Assembly: GCA_046297395.1 (NCBI GenBank)
Contig: JBKCNM010000093.1
Location: forward strand, 1-64,000
Direction of reading: 5' to 3'
DNA: 64,000 nt
Source: JBEICQ01 sp046297395
Lineage (GTDB): Bacteria; Bacteroidota; Bacteroidia; UBA4408
Shown: piece after piece, positions 31,783 through 41,657 of the stretch
Layout of the letters: each line of letters opens with the position of its first letter
Numbering within the stretch: the first letter of the stretch is position 1
The notes under the pieces: model-generated
Database searches by the model: none
What the model saw: only the letters and a program-made list of their open reading frames with translations
Told to the model about the DNA's origin: nothing
Made by a program: the position numbers and the translations under genes

Positions 31783-33822
31783 ATGAAAAACAAGCTCCTT
31801 CTCCTCCCTATGCTGATTGCTTTGGCAGCCTGCAACAGCCCTTCCGGAAATTCCGGTGAAAACATTCCGCAGGTTTTATTGGAAAACCGCGATACTTCTG
31901 TTCATCCCGGGGATGATTTTTTTACTTATGCCAACGGCGGCTGGATGAAGAAGAATCCCATTCCCCAAAGTGAGCATGCAACAGGGATTGCACTTGCTGT
32001 TCGAGATAGTGTAAACAATGCCATCCGCAGGATATGCGAAACATCCGCCGCAAATACAAGTGCACCCAAAGGCAGTTTGGTACAAAAGATAGGCGATTTC
32101 TATGCCTCAGGTATGGATACTGTTGGGATTGACAAACAAGGGATTGGACCCATCAGTCCTTTGCTCAAACAAATTGAGGCCCTCAAAACAATCAACGATT
32201 TGCCGGCATTGCTTGCAGAAGTGTCCGTTTATGCATCCGGTACATTTTTTCAGGCCGGCATTTCCAAAGATGAGAAAAACAGCAGCAAAAATATTTTCTA
32301 CCTCTATCAGGGTGGCATCGGCATGCCAGTGAAGGAGTATTATTTTGATAATGATCCTCAGACAGCAGGAGTGAGAGAGGCATACAAAATTCACCTGAGA
32401 GAGATGTTTCGAATGAGTGGAATCGGTGGGAAAGATTCTGTAAAGGCCGCTGGAGAGGTATATCTGCTTGAGGAGAAGTTGGCGCGTGCATCGCGCAAAA
32501 TTGCCGATTTGCGAGACCCCTACAAAAATTATAACCGCATCTCACTGAAGAAATTTCAGGAGGCCACTCCAAAATTTAATTGGTATTCCTTCTCTTCCGG
32601 CCTTGGTATTGCCAATCTGGATTCAGTAAATGTTGGTCAACCCGAATTTTTTGAGGCCTTCAACAACATGCTCTCTACTGCCAGTCCGCAAGTAGTGCGT
32701 TGGTATCTCTCATGGTCTGTGCTAAACACTTATGCCAATTTTTTAAGCAAACCCATCCGCGACAGGAACTTCTATTTCTACAATACGGTGATGAGTGGGG
32801 TGGAAAAACAAAAACCTCGCTGGCAGCAGGTGGTGGAGGAAACCAATGGAAACTTGGGCGAAATAGTGGGACAGGAATATGTGAAAAATTATCTTCCCCC
32901 CAACACCAAAGAGAAGCTTCTTGAAATTGGAAATAACATCATGGAAGTGTTTAGGGAGCACCTTCAAAAAATTGATTGGATGAGCGATGCAACCCGCCAA
33001 AAAGCATTAGAGAAATTATCGAAAGTGCGCATGAAACTGGGTTATCCCGATAAATGGAAAGATTTTTCTTCACTGGATATTTCACGCGAATCATACTGTA
33101 AAAATGTAATGGCTTGTACAAAGTGGTATCACAACTACGAATTACAAAAGTTCGGCAAACCGGTTGATAAGGATGAATGGTTTATGATGCCTCAAACCTA
33201 TAATGCTTATTACGACCCGTCCATGAATGAAATTGTGATTCCGGGATGTAACATCATCGTACCCGGCTATCCCGGTTTGGCACCGGATGCTATCTTGTAT
33301 GGCATTGTTGGAGGAGGAACTTTTGGACATGAAATCACACATGGTTTTGATGATCAGGGCAGCAAGTTTGATGCCATCGGGAATCTCTCTGATTGGTGGA
33401 CCAAGGAAGACCGTGAAAAGTTTGATGCCAAAGCAAGAAGATTGGTTGAACAATACAACTCCTTTACAGTGTTGGACTCGCTGCATGTGAACGGAGAAAA
33501 TACCCTGGGCGAAAACATTGCCGATTTGGGAGGCTGTGTCATGGGATATGAAGCATTCATGAAATCACCTTCCGGGAAAAAAGAAAAGGGAGATTTCGGT
33601 ATGAAACCTTCAGCCGAATATTTTCTTGGATATGCCTATGGCTGGTTATCAAGCCGCCGAGAAGCGGATCTTGCCAGACAAATCAAAACAGATGTGCATT
33701 CGCCTGCACAATACAGGGTTAATGGACCACTTCGCAACATTGATGCATTTTATGATGCCTTTGGTATAAAAGAGGGGCAGAAGATGTTTGTGCCCAAAGG
33801 CCAGCGTGTGCAAATTTGGTAA
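31783..33822 (+). CDS. M13-family (neprilysin-like) zinc metallopeptidase lipoprotein
   Basis: 679 residues with lipobox LAAC (Cys17). The M13 N-terminal helical domain precedes the catalytic domain: HEITH (His516, Glu517, His520), third ligand Glu577 in ENIADLGG, and the family ending RVQIW. The NAYYDPSMNEI substrate motif is also present. All active-site residues are intact. It probably degrades peptides in the periplasm or at the membrane surface. The gene is single, facing the TonB receptor gene, with only 11 nt between the stops. Confidence 0.93.
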   Translation: MKNKLLLLPMLIALAACNSPSGNSGENIPQVLLENRDTSVHPGDDFFTYANGGWMKKNPIPQSEHATGIALAVRDSVNNAIRRICETSAANTSAPKGSLVQKIGDFYASGMDTVGIDKQGIGPISPLLKQIEALKTINDLPALLAEVSVYASGTFFQAGISKDEKNSSKNIFYLYQGGIGMPVKEYYFDNDPQTAGVREAYKIHLREMFRMSGIGGKDSVKAAGEVYLLEEKLARASRKIADLRDPYKNYNRISLKKFQEATPKFNWYSFSSGLGIANLDSVNVGQPEFFEAFNNMLSTASPQVVRWYLSWSVLNTYANFLSKPIRDRNFYFYNTVMSGVEKQKPRWQQVVEETNGNLGEIVGQEYVKNYLPPNTKEKLLEIGNNIMEVFREHLQKIDWMSDATRQKALEKLSKVRMKLGYPDKWKDFSSLDISRESYCKNVMACTKWYHNYELQKFGKPVDKDEWFMMPQTYNAYYDPSMNEIVIPGCNIIVPGYPGLAPDAILYGIVGGGTFGHEITHGFDDQGSKFDAIGNLSDWWTKEDREKFDAKARRLVEQYNSFTVLDSLHVNGENTLGENIADLGGCVMGYEAFMKSPSGKKEKGDFGMKPSAEYFLGYAYGWLSSRREADLARQIKTDVHSPAQYRVNGPLRNIDAFYDAFGIKEGQKMFVPKGQRVQIW

Positions 33823-33833
33823 AGCAAAAACCT

Positions 33834-36059
33834 TCAGGGAATGATGTAGGTAAATCCTATGTAAAATACCCTGCCGGTTAATGGCGCATAAATCATGGAT
33901 GCATCAAAAGTTTGTGCAAAAGGATTTTCTGCGGAGATGATTGCTCTTGGCTGAACAAAGTTCAAAAGGTTTTCGGCACCTGCGTATAACTCGGCGTGTT
34001 TAAACTTTCGGTTCACCTGGGTATTAAGCAGAAAAAAAGGCAAGGATTCGGTATCATCATGCACGCCCGATGGATGAAAATGATTCACCGGCATGCGGCT
34101 TTTGCCCATGTATCTCGTGGTAAAATCAAACCTCCATTTTTCGAAGTCGGTATAGTAACTCAGGTTCAGTAATAAGCGATGGAGAGGGATCATGGGTTTG
34201 GGTCCTGTGGTGTTGCCCAGCCCTCTATAAGTACTTATAATTTGATACCATTTATAGGACAATCTTGCTTCAAATCCCGCAGAGAGCCTTGAAACGACAT
34301 CCGCCTGAATACTTCGAGAGAATGATGCACCATCCAGGTTGTAGATGCTTACTTTGTCGAAAGACTCATAAAAATCGACTAGCACCTGATTGACAAAGCG
34401 GGTTTCAAAAACATCCATATTCAGTTCTACATCTTTTCCGCACAAACTTGTTCTCTGGTTCAGAGAAAAACCTGCAGTAAAAGCTCTCTCGGGTTGTAGG
34501 TTGGACGCAGGCAATACTTTTCTGGAGCTGGCAAAAATGGAGGTGTTATCCAAAAACGGATTGGCAATTCTAGTGCCGCTTCCTGCGGTAAATCGTAGGG
34601 TGGTTTTGGGTTTTGGATTGTATCGTATGTTTACTTTTGGTGTCAGCCACCACTTCCAAACGGGATGATAGTCTGCACGCATACCGGCCATCATACTTAG
34701 GTTTTTACCCTCGTTACGGGTGAATTCAAAAAAACCTCCCGAAACAGGATCCGTTCTCCTGAATCCTGAGTCATTGTATACCTCATTAAAATTGTCATAA
34801 ACAAAGGATAGACCGGTTTGAAAGGTATTGCGTGTATCAACGATAAAGTCCTGGTATATCAATCCACTTTGGAATGATTGGTAGCGGACGCTGTAGTTTT
34901 TATTTCCAAAATACAATTCCTGTTGGGTGCTTCTCAGGTGATTGAGGAACCCCAATCCGCGTGTCGGAAATCTAGGAAAGAGCAGGGCAGTCTTGGTAAT
35001 TACATCTGTAGATCTTACAAAGGTTTCCATGCCCATCCTTTTACCTTTTAACCGCATAGAGGGTTCATAATTCCATTCTCCTCCGGTTTTGTTATTGTAT
35101 ACATTGCGCACAAGCACTTGTGTCATCCATTTGGAATTGCTCCATTTAGCGCGGTAAAAAACATTGCTTACCTGTTCAATCGGAATATCCAGAAATCCAT
35201 CCCGGTTGACATCATTTTTTAAGTACACTGAACTCCCATGCAAGAAAAGCGAGTGCATAAATTTTTTTCCATTGTTTCCGTTAAGGTTGAGATTGATTTC
35301 TGATCTTCCAAGTGAATTCTGATAAGCATTAAAGCTGAGACGATCGGCTTTTTCAGGAGCCAGCAATTCTACATTAATGGTTCCGCTGATGGGTTCATAT
35401 CCATTTACCACACTCCCGCTTCCCTTAGAAATATCAATGCTCCGTATCCATGTTCCCGGTATGTATTGTACACCGAAAGAGGCCATGGCTCCGCGATTGT
35501 AAGGAATATTTTCTGTATTTATCTGGGTGTAAATTCCATCGAGACCCAACATGGAAAGTTGTCTCGCACCCGATACCCCATCGCTCATGACTACATCAAC
35601 AGTAGCATTGGTTTCAAAACTCTCTGCCAGATTGCAACATGCTGCTTTTTTCAGCTCCATTTTTCCAATGGTTTCGGTGTTGAGGAGCTGCAATCCCGAT
35701 CGTTTTAAACTTTGTCCTCTTTCATACACTTCAACCCCTTTTAATTCGATGCTGCGGGTAAGGTTTATCCGAAGGCTTTGTGTATCGCTCACATACACCA
35801 AATGATCTGCAAACCCTGCTGCCTTGATCAAAAGCGTGTCTGCATAACGAAAAGGAAGGCTGAATTTTCCAAGTGAATCACTTTGGGTTTGGGAAGGATG
35901 GTGAAGCCATGAAACACCGGCAAAAGGAACAGGCGCACTATCGAAATTAATCGTTCCGGAAAGTGTTTGGGTGAAAGCCTTTGATGATAGGAGACAGTTG
36001 ATGATTAAAAACAGCCATCCTATGCAAATTGAAAAATCAGGGAAGTGGTATTTTCTCAT
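33834..36059 (-). CDS. TonB-dependent outer-membrane receptor
   Basis: 741 residues: signal peptide ~1-31, a carboxypeptidase-like regulatory domain (~32-105), then a plug (~110-235) and barrel. The plug carries AACCNLAESFETN, with two adjacent cysteines, and the TonB-receptor phrases MLGLDGIYTQIN and ISGTINVELL. The barrel ends FYIGFTYIIP. No SusD partner is adjacent, so it is not a SusCD pair. A small-molecule or metal-chelate ligand is likely but not determinable. Confidence 0.9.
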   Translation of the reverse strand: MRKYHFPDFSICIGWLFLIINCLLSSKAFTQTLSGTINFDSAPVPFAGVSWLHHPSQTQSDSLGKFSLPFRYADTLLIKAAGFADHLVYVSDTQSLRINLTRSIELKGVEVYERGQSLKRSGLQLLNTETIGKMELKKAACCNLAESFETNATVDVVMSDGVSGARQLSMLGLDGIYTQINTENIPYNRGAMASFGVQYIPGTWIRSIDISKGSGSVVNGYEPISGTINVELLAPEKADRLSFNAYQNSLGRSEINLNLNGNNGKKFMHSLFLHGSSVYLKNDVNRDGFLDIPIEQVSNVFYRAKWSNSKWMTQVLVRNVYNNKTGGEWNYEPSMRLKGKRMGMETFVRSTDVITKTALLFPRFPTRGLGFLNHLRSTQQELYFGNKNYSVRYQSFQSGLIYQDFIVDTRNTFQTGLSFVYDNFNEVYNDSGFRRTDPVSGGFFEFTRNEGKNLSMMAGMRADYHPVWKWWLTPKVNIRYNPKPKTTLRFTAGSGTRIANPFLDNTSIFASSRKVLPASNLQPERAFTAGFSLNQRTSLCGKDVELNMDVFETRFVNQVLVDFYESFDKVSIYNLDGASFSRSIQADVVSRLSAGFEARLSYKWYQIISTYRGLGNTTGPKPMIPLHRLLLNLSYYTDFEKWRFDFTTRYMGKSRMPVNHFHPSGVHDDTESLPFFLLNTQVNRKFKHAELYAGAENLLNFVQPRAIISAENPFAQTFDASMIYAPLTGRVFYIGFTYIIP

Positions 36060-36131
36060 CAGGGAGTGCTGCTTGAATCATCGGAATCGTAAAAAACAGA
36101 AATGATTCGCTTGGTAAAAATACAATAATTA

Positions 36132-36139
36132 CAAATGTA
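36132..36139 (-). promoter_or_regulatory. Putative -7 element for the TonB receptor
   Basis: TACATTTG on the minus strand, full match, 73 nt before the ATG at 36059. A GTTG (36157-36160), 17 nt upstream, is an imperfect -33. Confidence 0.42.
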
Positions 36140-36185
36140 TGATGTGGATGAATTTTCAACTTTGTATTTGCATGGCATGTTTCAA

Positions 36186-38891
36186 CTATCGGATGAGGAC
36201 AAGAATACCTCTTCGATCAACCACCTCTGATTTCGGATTTTTACACTGAATCCTATAATTATAAATTCCATCCATTGCTTCTTTTCCATTGGAAATGGTT
36301 CCGTCCCATCCCTTTGTTACATCCTTGCTTTCATATATTCGTTGACCCCATCGATCAAATATTTCAATGGAAAAATCAGAAATTCCAATGGCTACAACTT
36401 TGAAAAATTCATTATTCAGGTCACGGTTGGGTGAAAATGAATTGGGAATCCAAAGGCGAAACTCAGGATATACAATCACCTCAAAACGAAGCGTGTCTGC
36501 ACAACCATTTTCATTTTTTACAACCTGCATCACCTTGTAAGTGCCGGTATCTGCGTACACATGGGTCACCTCTTTTTCTGCATACATCTTTCCGTCCCCT
36601 GTTTCAAAAATCATCATTGTTCCTCCTTTGGATGTATCTCTGAAAGTAATCGAGGGCTCAAAGATGGAGAGCGATGTAGGTCCGGGTGTGAGTCCGGTTA
36701 TCGGACTGGGCATGAACTGAAGGGGAGGAGAAAGCACCAAGTCTAGTGTGTCTTTGCATCCCTTAAGTGTGATGATTTTGAGCGACGGTGAATAGGTTCC
36801 CGGTTCAGTATATTCATAAACCGGTGATGCAAGTGTGGAGCTATCTCCATCGCCAAATGTCCAAAAATGAAGCATAGGCGTTTCTGCAAGAGATAAATTT
36901 TGAAACTGACAGATAAAGGGTGCACAGCGACTTGATGAAACTGTAAAATCGATTATAGGTCGGTTGTAAATTCTCACAGAGTCGATAATATTTTTTTCGC
37001 AACCATTTTCATACATGGTCAGTTTCACCGGAAAGATTCCGGGCTGGTTAAACACAACACCCTCAACATCGGGGGCATTGGATTGGGAGATGTTGGCATT
37101 TGGTCCGAATTCCCATAAAAAGGAAGTGTTGGAAGAAAACACACCCTGCGCCTGAAAATTAAATTGATTGCTATCAAAACATTGATTTACATAATTTGAA
37201 TCATTGAATGGTCTGATTGATGGCGAGAGCAGCGGAAACACAAAAAAAGTATCCTGCACCGCACTCGAACAATTGTTTGTATCGGTTACAGAAAGGGTAA
37301 TGGTATAACGACCTGTATCCGGAAAAGTATAGCTCGGTTCAAAGAGAACGGCAGTATCGGAATTGATACCCTGTATTCCAAAATCCCAATGGTATGTATT
37401 GCTACCATTATCAGTTAAGTTTTCGAAATCCACTTGCAAGCCAACGCAATATTTGGTGATGTCGCCAATCTCAGGTTCGGGGATGGGATTTACATATACA
37501 TCATGCGTAACCGTGTCTGAACAGATAAATTGGGAAACAATCAGTGATACCCGGTGTGTGGAATCCTCTGTGAATGTCACATTGCTGATGCTTTGCTGAT
37601 TTGAAGTAAATGTGCCAGCGCCTGTGTTCACCGACCAGTTGAAGCTTGCGGAAGGATCAAACACCCCTGAAGCTGAAAATTGATAAGCATTTGTATTGAG
37701 ACATTGAGGAGGGGGAACTACAAAATCAGGATCAAGTTCAGGATAAATCAAAAAGGTACCAAAAGAAGTATCTGCACATAAGGTGTTTCCATTTACAACA
37801 TTGTTTGCTATCAACATTACATTGTATTGCCCGGGTGCTGGATAAGTAAATGTTGGCTCCTGAAGGGTGCTTGTATCACTGGTGCTTCCAAGGACTCCGA
37901 AATCCCAAAAAAAGCTGTTACAATTCAAGCTTTGGTTTTCAAATGAGTAGGTCAAGCCACGGCAGTAGGGATTTTGTCCGTTACCCACAGAAGACAACTG
38001 GTTGGTAATGATGGATACCGAATTGTCGCATTCCTCCACATTAAACTGAAAATCTCTTGAGACCTCACTCAGTAAAATACCATTGCGGTATTCCTGAACA
38101 CAAACAGCTACCACATACCTTCCCGGCAATGATGGATTGATAAACAACTGACCTGTTTGTGGATTGATGCTCATGGCAGGTGAGGAAGGCATGGGACTCG
38201 CCGAATTAAAGGGGCTTACCCAATTTACAAATCCTGCAGGAGGTGGATCCGGTGGTTGTGGCATAGGGCTGGCAGTGCTTGCACCGCTATAGGGTGTGCA
38301 TAAACTGTATACCAGTTGATCTCCATCCTGGTCAAAGGCAGAATGGTCAAAAGTAAAGGGTGTATTCCTGCACAAAAAAATTGGAGGTATCTGGTTAAAC
38401 CGCGGACTGCTGTTGATGGTTCCTGAGGGAGGAACCCGACTGATATAGGAACTGCCCACATCCGAGGCATCAACGATATTGATGATGGAATTGTTTCTGC
38501 AACACCTGGTATAAATTAAATCATATCCATTGGCATTTGATGGCAATACAATGGTGTCTTTATACACACCCATTTGTGTGCAAAGGTTGGGAGGAGAAAG
38601 CACGCAACCCAGATTTGTATTTTGGGAGAGCGAGGTAATCACCGGATTATAAAGCCTCAAGTCAAGATACAGTGAGTTGCCTGTGTAAATCCCCACTGAT
38701 GCAGGATTGTCGAAAGTAGCGCCGCTTGAATTACAATCGCGATAAACCCTTAATGTTACCTCATATTGTCCATTGGGAAGTAAACGATAAAAGAGTTCAC
38801 CTCCCACAAAGTGTTCTGCAAGCAATAATTTGCCATGTAACAGGATGAAGATGCCCCATAGAAATATCCTTTTGGTTAATCGATGAGACAT
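36186..38891 (-). CDS. PKD-rich T9SS type B cargo protein A
   Basis: 901 residues; signal peptide ~1-25. A ~280-residue N-terminal domain (HFVGGELFYRL, VYRDCNSSG, YTRCCRNNSI) is shared with the next gene upstream and contains several conserved Cys. It is followed by four or more PKD-type domains (e.g. FTYPAPGQYNVMLIA, YTFPDTGRYTITLSV, YEYTEPGTYSPSL, HVYADTGTYKVMQVV). The last ~90 residues (WIPNSFSPNRDLNNEF, IFDRWGQRIYES, WDGTISNG) form the type B sorting domain. A large surface protein, perhaps an adhesin. 28 nt separate it from the upstream gene, so they are one unit. Confidence 0.88.
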   Translation of the reverse strand: MSHRLTKRIFLWGIFILLHGKLLLAEHFVGGELFYRLLPNGQYEVTLRVYRDCNSSGATFDNPASVGIYTGNSLYLDLRLYNPVITSLSQNTNLGCVLSPPNLCTQMGVYKDTIVLPSNANGYDLIYTRCCRNNSIINIVDASDVGSSYISRVPPSGTINSSPRFNQIPPIFLCRNTPFTFDHSAFDQDGDQLVYSLCTPYSGASTASPMPQPPDPPPAGFVNWVSPFNSASPMPSSPAMSINPQTGQLFINPSLPGRYVVAVCVQEYRNGILLSEVSRDFQFNVEECDNSVSIITNQLSSVGNGQNPYCRGLTYSFENQSLNCNSFFWDFGVLGSTSDTSTLQEPTFTYPAPGQYNVMLIANNVVNGNTLCADTSFGTFLIYPELDPDFVVPPPQCLNTNAYQFSASGVFDPSASFNWSVNTGAGTFTSNQQSISNVTFTEDSTHRVSLIVSQFICSDTVTHDVYVNPIPEPEIGDITKYCVGLQVDFENLTDNGSNTYHWDFGIQGINSDTAVLFEPSYTFPDTGRYTITLSVTDTNNCSSAVQDTFFVFPLLSPSIRPFNDSNYVNQCFDSNQFNFQAQGVFSSNTSFLWEFGPNANISQSNAPDVEGVVFNQPGIFPVKLTMYENGCEKNIIDSVRIYNRPIIDFTVSSSRCAPFICQFQNLSLAETPMLHFWTFGDGDSSTLASPVYEYTEPGTYSPSLKIITLKGCKDTLDLVLSPPLQFMPSPITGLTPGPTSLSIFEPSITFRDTSKGGTMMIFETGDGKMYAEKEVTHVYADTGTYKVMQVVKNENGCADTLRFEVIVYPEFRLWIPNSFSPNRDLNNEFFKVVAIGISDFSIEIFDRWGQRIYESKDVTKGWDGTISNGKEAMDGIYNYRIQCKNPKSEVVDRRGILVLIR

Positions 38892-38919
38892 ATGGATAAC
38901 ATGTGCTTTTTACATGAAT

Positions 38920-41289
38920 TTATCTCAGCAGATGAACAAACCCGTTGAGCGTTTGCGGTGGCGAAAGAGGAATCTGAATGATGTAATAGTAAACACCTGA
39001 ATCAGCGTTGGCACCATCCCAGGTGTTTTCCGAAGAATAATTTTCGGTTTCAAATTTTTTGTTACCCCAACGATCATATACAGTAAGCCTTGTATTCGGA
39101 TAATATTCCAGATTGGCAACTATAAATTTGCTGTTTGAATTGTCTCCGTTGGGTGTAAACACATTCGGAGGATTCAAATCACAGGGCAACTTGTCGATTT
39201 CTATCGTATCCCTTGCGGTGGAGTTACAGGCATCAGTAACTGTAACAAAAAATTTACTTTTCTTCAGAAAAGTAGCTGTGGTGGTATCGCTGTTGGCTGC
39301 AAAAAAAGTGGCTTGCGGATTGTCGCTTGTCCAATTGTAGGCAAAAGAATTGGTTCCCCCTATTGCATTTACTTTGAGCAGGTAGTTTTGGTAGGAACAA
39401 ATGGCTGTATCTTTATTTAAACTCAGTTCAACAGGTCCGTATACAGGAACATCCACCTGAAAAATGACGGAGTCTTTTCTTCCGCAGGAATCTCTTAGCG
39501 CAACTCTGAAGAGCTGGGTTTGATTGGTGGTTAGTATGAACTCCGGATCATTCACCCATGAACCATTGTTCCAGGAGAGCAGGTATCCCGGTCTTCCTCC
39601 TCTGAAATTTGCTTTTAACTCAAGGGTATCGCCTTTACAAAGTACCTGACGGTTCCTCATGTCCGACAAGACCAGAGAATCTTCTACAGGCACAAAAAAA
39701 CCAACTGTATCAAGGGTGCTGCATCCGGTTGCAGGATTGGTGATCCTGATGGAGGCAACATAATTACCGCTTGTAGGATATGTAAAGGAAGCATTCCTTA
39801 TGATGGAGGTATCTGCCGTATTTCCGGTTCCAAAATTCCACAACACATTGCCCTGGTCTCCGGTAGCTGAAAATTGCACATTGGCACTATTGCAGTAAGG
39901 TATTTGCACAGCACCGCTGATGCTGGGCATGGGAAAAGTGGAGAAGGTGGTGGAAACAGAATCAGAACAGGTATATTGGGTGATGACCAAAGATACTGTA
40001 TGACTACCTGCTGATGGATAGGTGATGCTGCTGATGTTTTGAGAGGTTGATGATTGGTTGCCTGAAGCACCTGGCATATACCACTGAAAAGTTGCGGTAG
40101 AATCGAAAGCACCTCCGGCAATGAAGTTAAAAAGATTACCTGTCTGACACTGTGAAGCAGCAGGATCCAGGGCAATGTCAAGCAAGGGCCTTACATGGTA
40201 AACACCTGTAGCGGTATCAGAGCACACACCGTTGCCATTGTCAAGAGAGGCAATCAGGGTTACTGTGTACAAGCCTGTGTCGGGATAAGTAAAAGTGGGA
40301 GAAAATAAATTGGATGTATCTGAATCAACCCCAGGTACTCCAAAATCCCAAAAATAAGTTTGTGTGTTGATGCTATTGTTTTGAAAAGTGATGGTGGGTC
40401 CGGAACATGAATCTATGAGGCTTGGAAAGGAAACAATTGCATTCTGACAGGCAATAACATTGAATTGAAAATCCCTTTTTGTTGTGGTGATGAGTACCCC
40501 ATTGCGATACTCACTCACACATACGCCAACAACATACCTGCCTTCTGTGTTGGGTGTTCCTGTGAGTAATCCTGTAGTCGGATTAATCTGAAAAGGGACG
40601 CTTGCATCTATAGGATTGTTTGCGTCAAATCCTGCAACCCATGTTACATCAGGATAGGGCGGAGCACTGGGTGTGCCTCCGATGGCAACGCCGTCTGAGG
40701 GCGCACAGAAGGAATAGGACAAAGAATCACCGTCTGCATCGGTGGCGGAGTGATTAAAACTCAACGGTGTGTCTTTGCAAATAAATGTAGGTGGAAACTC
40801 ATTGAAAACAGCATTGCTGTTGTCAATGGAAGTATCTGCAGGCAAATTCGCCACAAAACTGCTTGAGGTGTTGTCCGGACTTTCAATATTGAGAATGTTT
40901 CCGTTTCGGCAGCAAACGGTATACATCAAACTATATCCGCCCTGCGTAGGAGGCAAGGTAATCGTGGACTGGTATACTGCCTGCTGTACACAAACATCAG
41001 TTGGTGCGATGGCACAGGGTGGCAATACCGGTTGTTCAACTGTGGTGATGACAGGATTGGGAATAGAGAAATTGTCGTACAATGTGCCATCAATGGTAAA
41101 AGCATTAAGCACTAAGGGATTGGCAAAGGGTGCTGCAGAGCTGCAGTCCCTGTATATGATGATTGTCATTGCGTACTGATCTCCACCCAAATGCTGGTAA
41201 TTTACCACCCCGCCAATGATGTGAGAGGCGTTGAGTTTGATGACTGAGAGCGATAGAATGAAAACAAGATAAAGAAGGTGTTTTTTCAT
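38920..41289 (-). CDS. PKD-rich T9SS type B cargo protein B
   Basis: 789 residues from MKKHLLYLVFILSLS; an in-frame ATG 27 nt upstream does not improve the signal peptide. The N-terminal domain (SHIIGGVVNYQH, IYRDCSSAA, YTVCCRNGNI) matches protein A, then two to three PKD domains (e.g. FTYPDTGLYTVTLIA, FTYPTSGNYVASIRI), a strand-rich part and the type B sorting domain (PNVFTPNGDNSN, VYDRWGNKKF, WDGANADSG). It and protein A look like tandem duplicates that differ in PKD number. Surface localisation by T9SS expected; binding partner unknown. Confidence 0.88.
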   Translation of the reverse strand: MKKHLLYLVFILSLSVIKLNASHIIGGVVNYQHLGGDQYAMTIIIYRDCSSAAPFANPLVLNAFTIDGTLYDNFSIPNPVITTVEQPVLPPCAIAPTDVCVQQAVYQSTITLPPTQGGYSLMYTVCCRNGNILNIESPDNTSSSFVANLPADTSIDNSNAVFNEFPPTFICKDTPLSFNHSATDADGDSLSYSFCAPSDGVAIGGTPSAPPYPDVTWVAGFDANNPIDASVPFQINPTTGLLTGTPNTEGRYVVGVCVSEYRNGVLITTTKRDFQFNVIACQNAIVSFPSLIDSCSGPTITFQNNSINTQTYFWDFGVPGVDSDTSNLFSPTFTYPDTGLYTVTLIASLDNGNGVCSDTATGVYHVRPLLDIALDPAASQCQTGNLFNFIAGGAFDSTATFQWYMPGASGNQSSTSQNISSITYPSAGSHTVSLVITQYTCSDSVSTTFSTFPMPSISGAVQIPYCNSANVQFSATGDQGNVLWNFGTGNTADTSIIRNASFTYPTSGNYVASIRITNPATGCSTLDTVGFFVPVEDSLVLSDMRNRQVLCKGDTLELKANFRGGRPGYLLSWNNGSWVNDPEFILTTNQTQLFRVALRDSCGRKDSVIFQVDVPVYGPVELSLNKDTAICSYQNYLLKVNAIGGTNSFAYNWTSDNPQATFFAANSDTTTATFLKKSKFFVTVTDACNSTARDTIEIDKLPCDLNPPNVFTPNGDNSNSKFIVANLEYYPNTRLTVYDRWGNKKFETENYSSENTWDGANADSGVYYYIIQIPLSPPQTLNGFVHLLR

Positions 41290-41355
41290 ATTGTTGGAAT
41301 TAATCTGATGCAACAATTTATATGGTTAGTGCTTGGTAATGGGTGCATCTGATTT

Positions 41356-41363
41356 CAAAGGTA
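41356..41363 (-). promoter_or_regulatory. Putative -7 element for PKD protein B
   Basis: TACCTTTG on the minus strand, a full match to TAnnTTTG, 67 nt before the ATG at 41289. The only CAAA upstream (41390-41393) is 26 nt away, too far for a normal -33. Confidence 0.42.
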
Positions 41364-41633
41364 AAAGTAGTTACCCCTTATTAATTATCCAAAAATCCAA
41401 TAATTCTGAGGAATAGAATCATCGGTCAATGTTAAGGATTGAATATCTCAGAAAAATCAACCCTTAAAAAGTTTAACAATTTGTCCACTCAGAAGATGCA
41501 AGAAGGATGTTGAATTATCCGCAAACAAAGCACATAAAAAGTTCAGCCAGCCCTTTATCCGCGGCGAAAAAAAACAAACATCATGATGCATTATGGGGCA
41601 TGCAAGTGAAATACAGCCCTTAGAGAGACTTAA

Positions 41634-41655
41634 AAACATCACCCATTCATGGGTG
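41634..41655 (-). terminator. Intrinsic terminator after the anchor-L gene
   Basis: CACCCAT (41640-41646) pairs with ATGGGTG (41649-41655). On the minus strand it starts 3 nt after the stop codon and is followed by ATGTTTTTAAG, an acceptable but offset U-tract. Confidence 0.5.
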
Positions 41656-41657
41656 TA

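Larger units (their letters stand above)
41290..41657. other. Longest intergenic gap (368 nt)
   Basis: It contains the -7 element of the PKD gene (41356-41363) at one end and the terminator of the anchor-L gene (41634-41655) at the other. In between it is A/T-rich with no convincing gene; one 61-codon frame on the minus strand has no family pattern. No repeats or RNA structure beyond the terminator were seen. Confidence 0.6.

Noticed and set aside
41580..41589. Palindrome CATCATGATG
   Set aside because: Ten bases only, with no placement that suggests an operator; expected by chance in this composition.
41457..41642. Small minus-strand gene in the longest intergenic gap
   Set aside because: 61 codons, no family pattern, no promoter, overlaps the terminator of the upstream gene.
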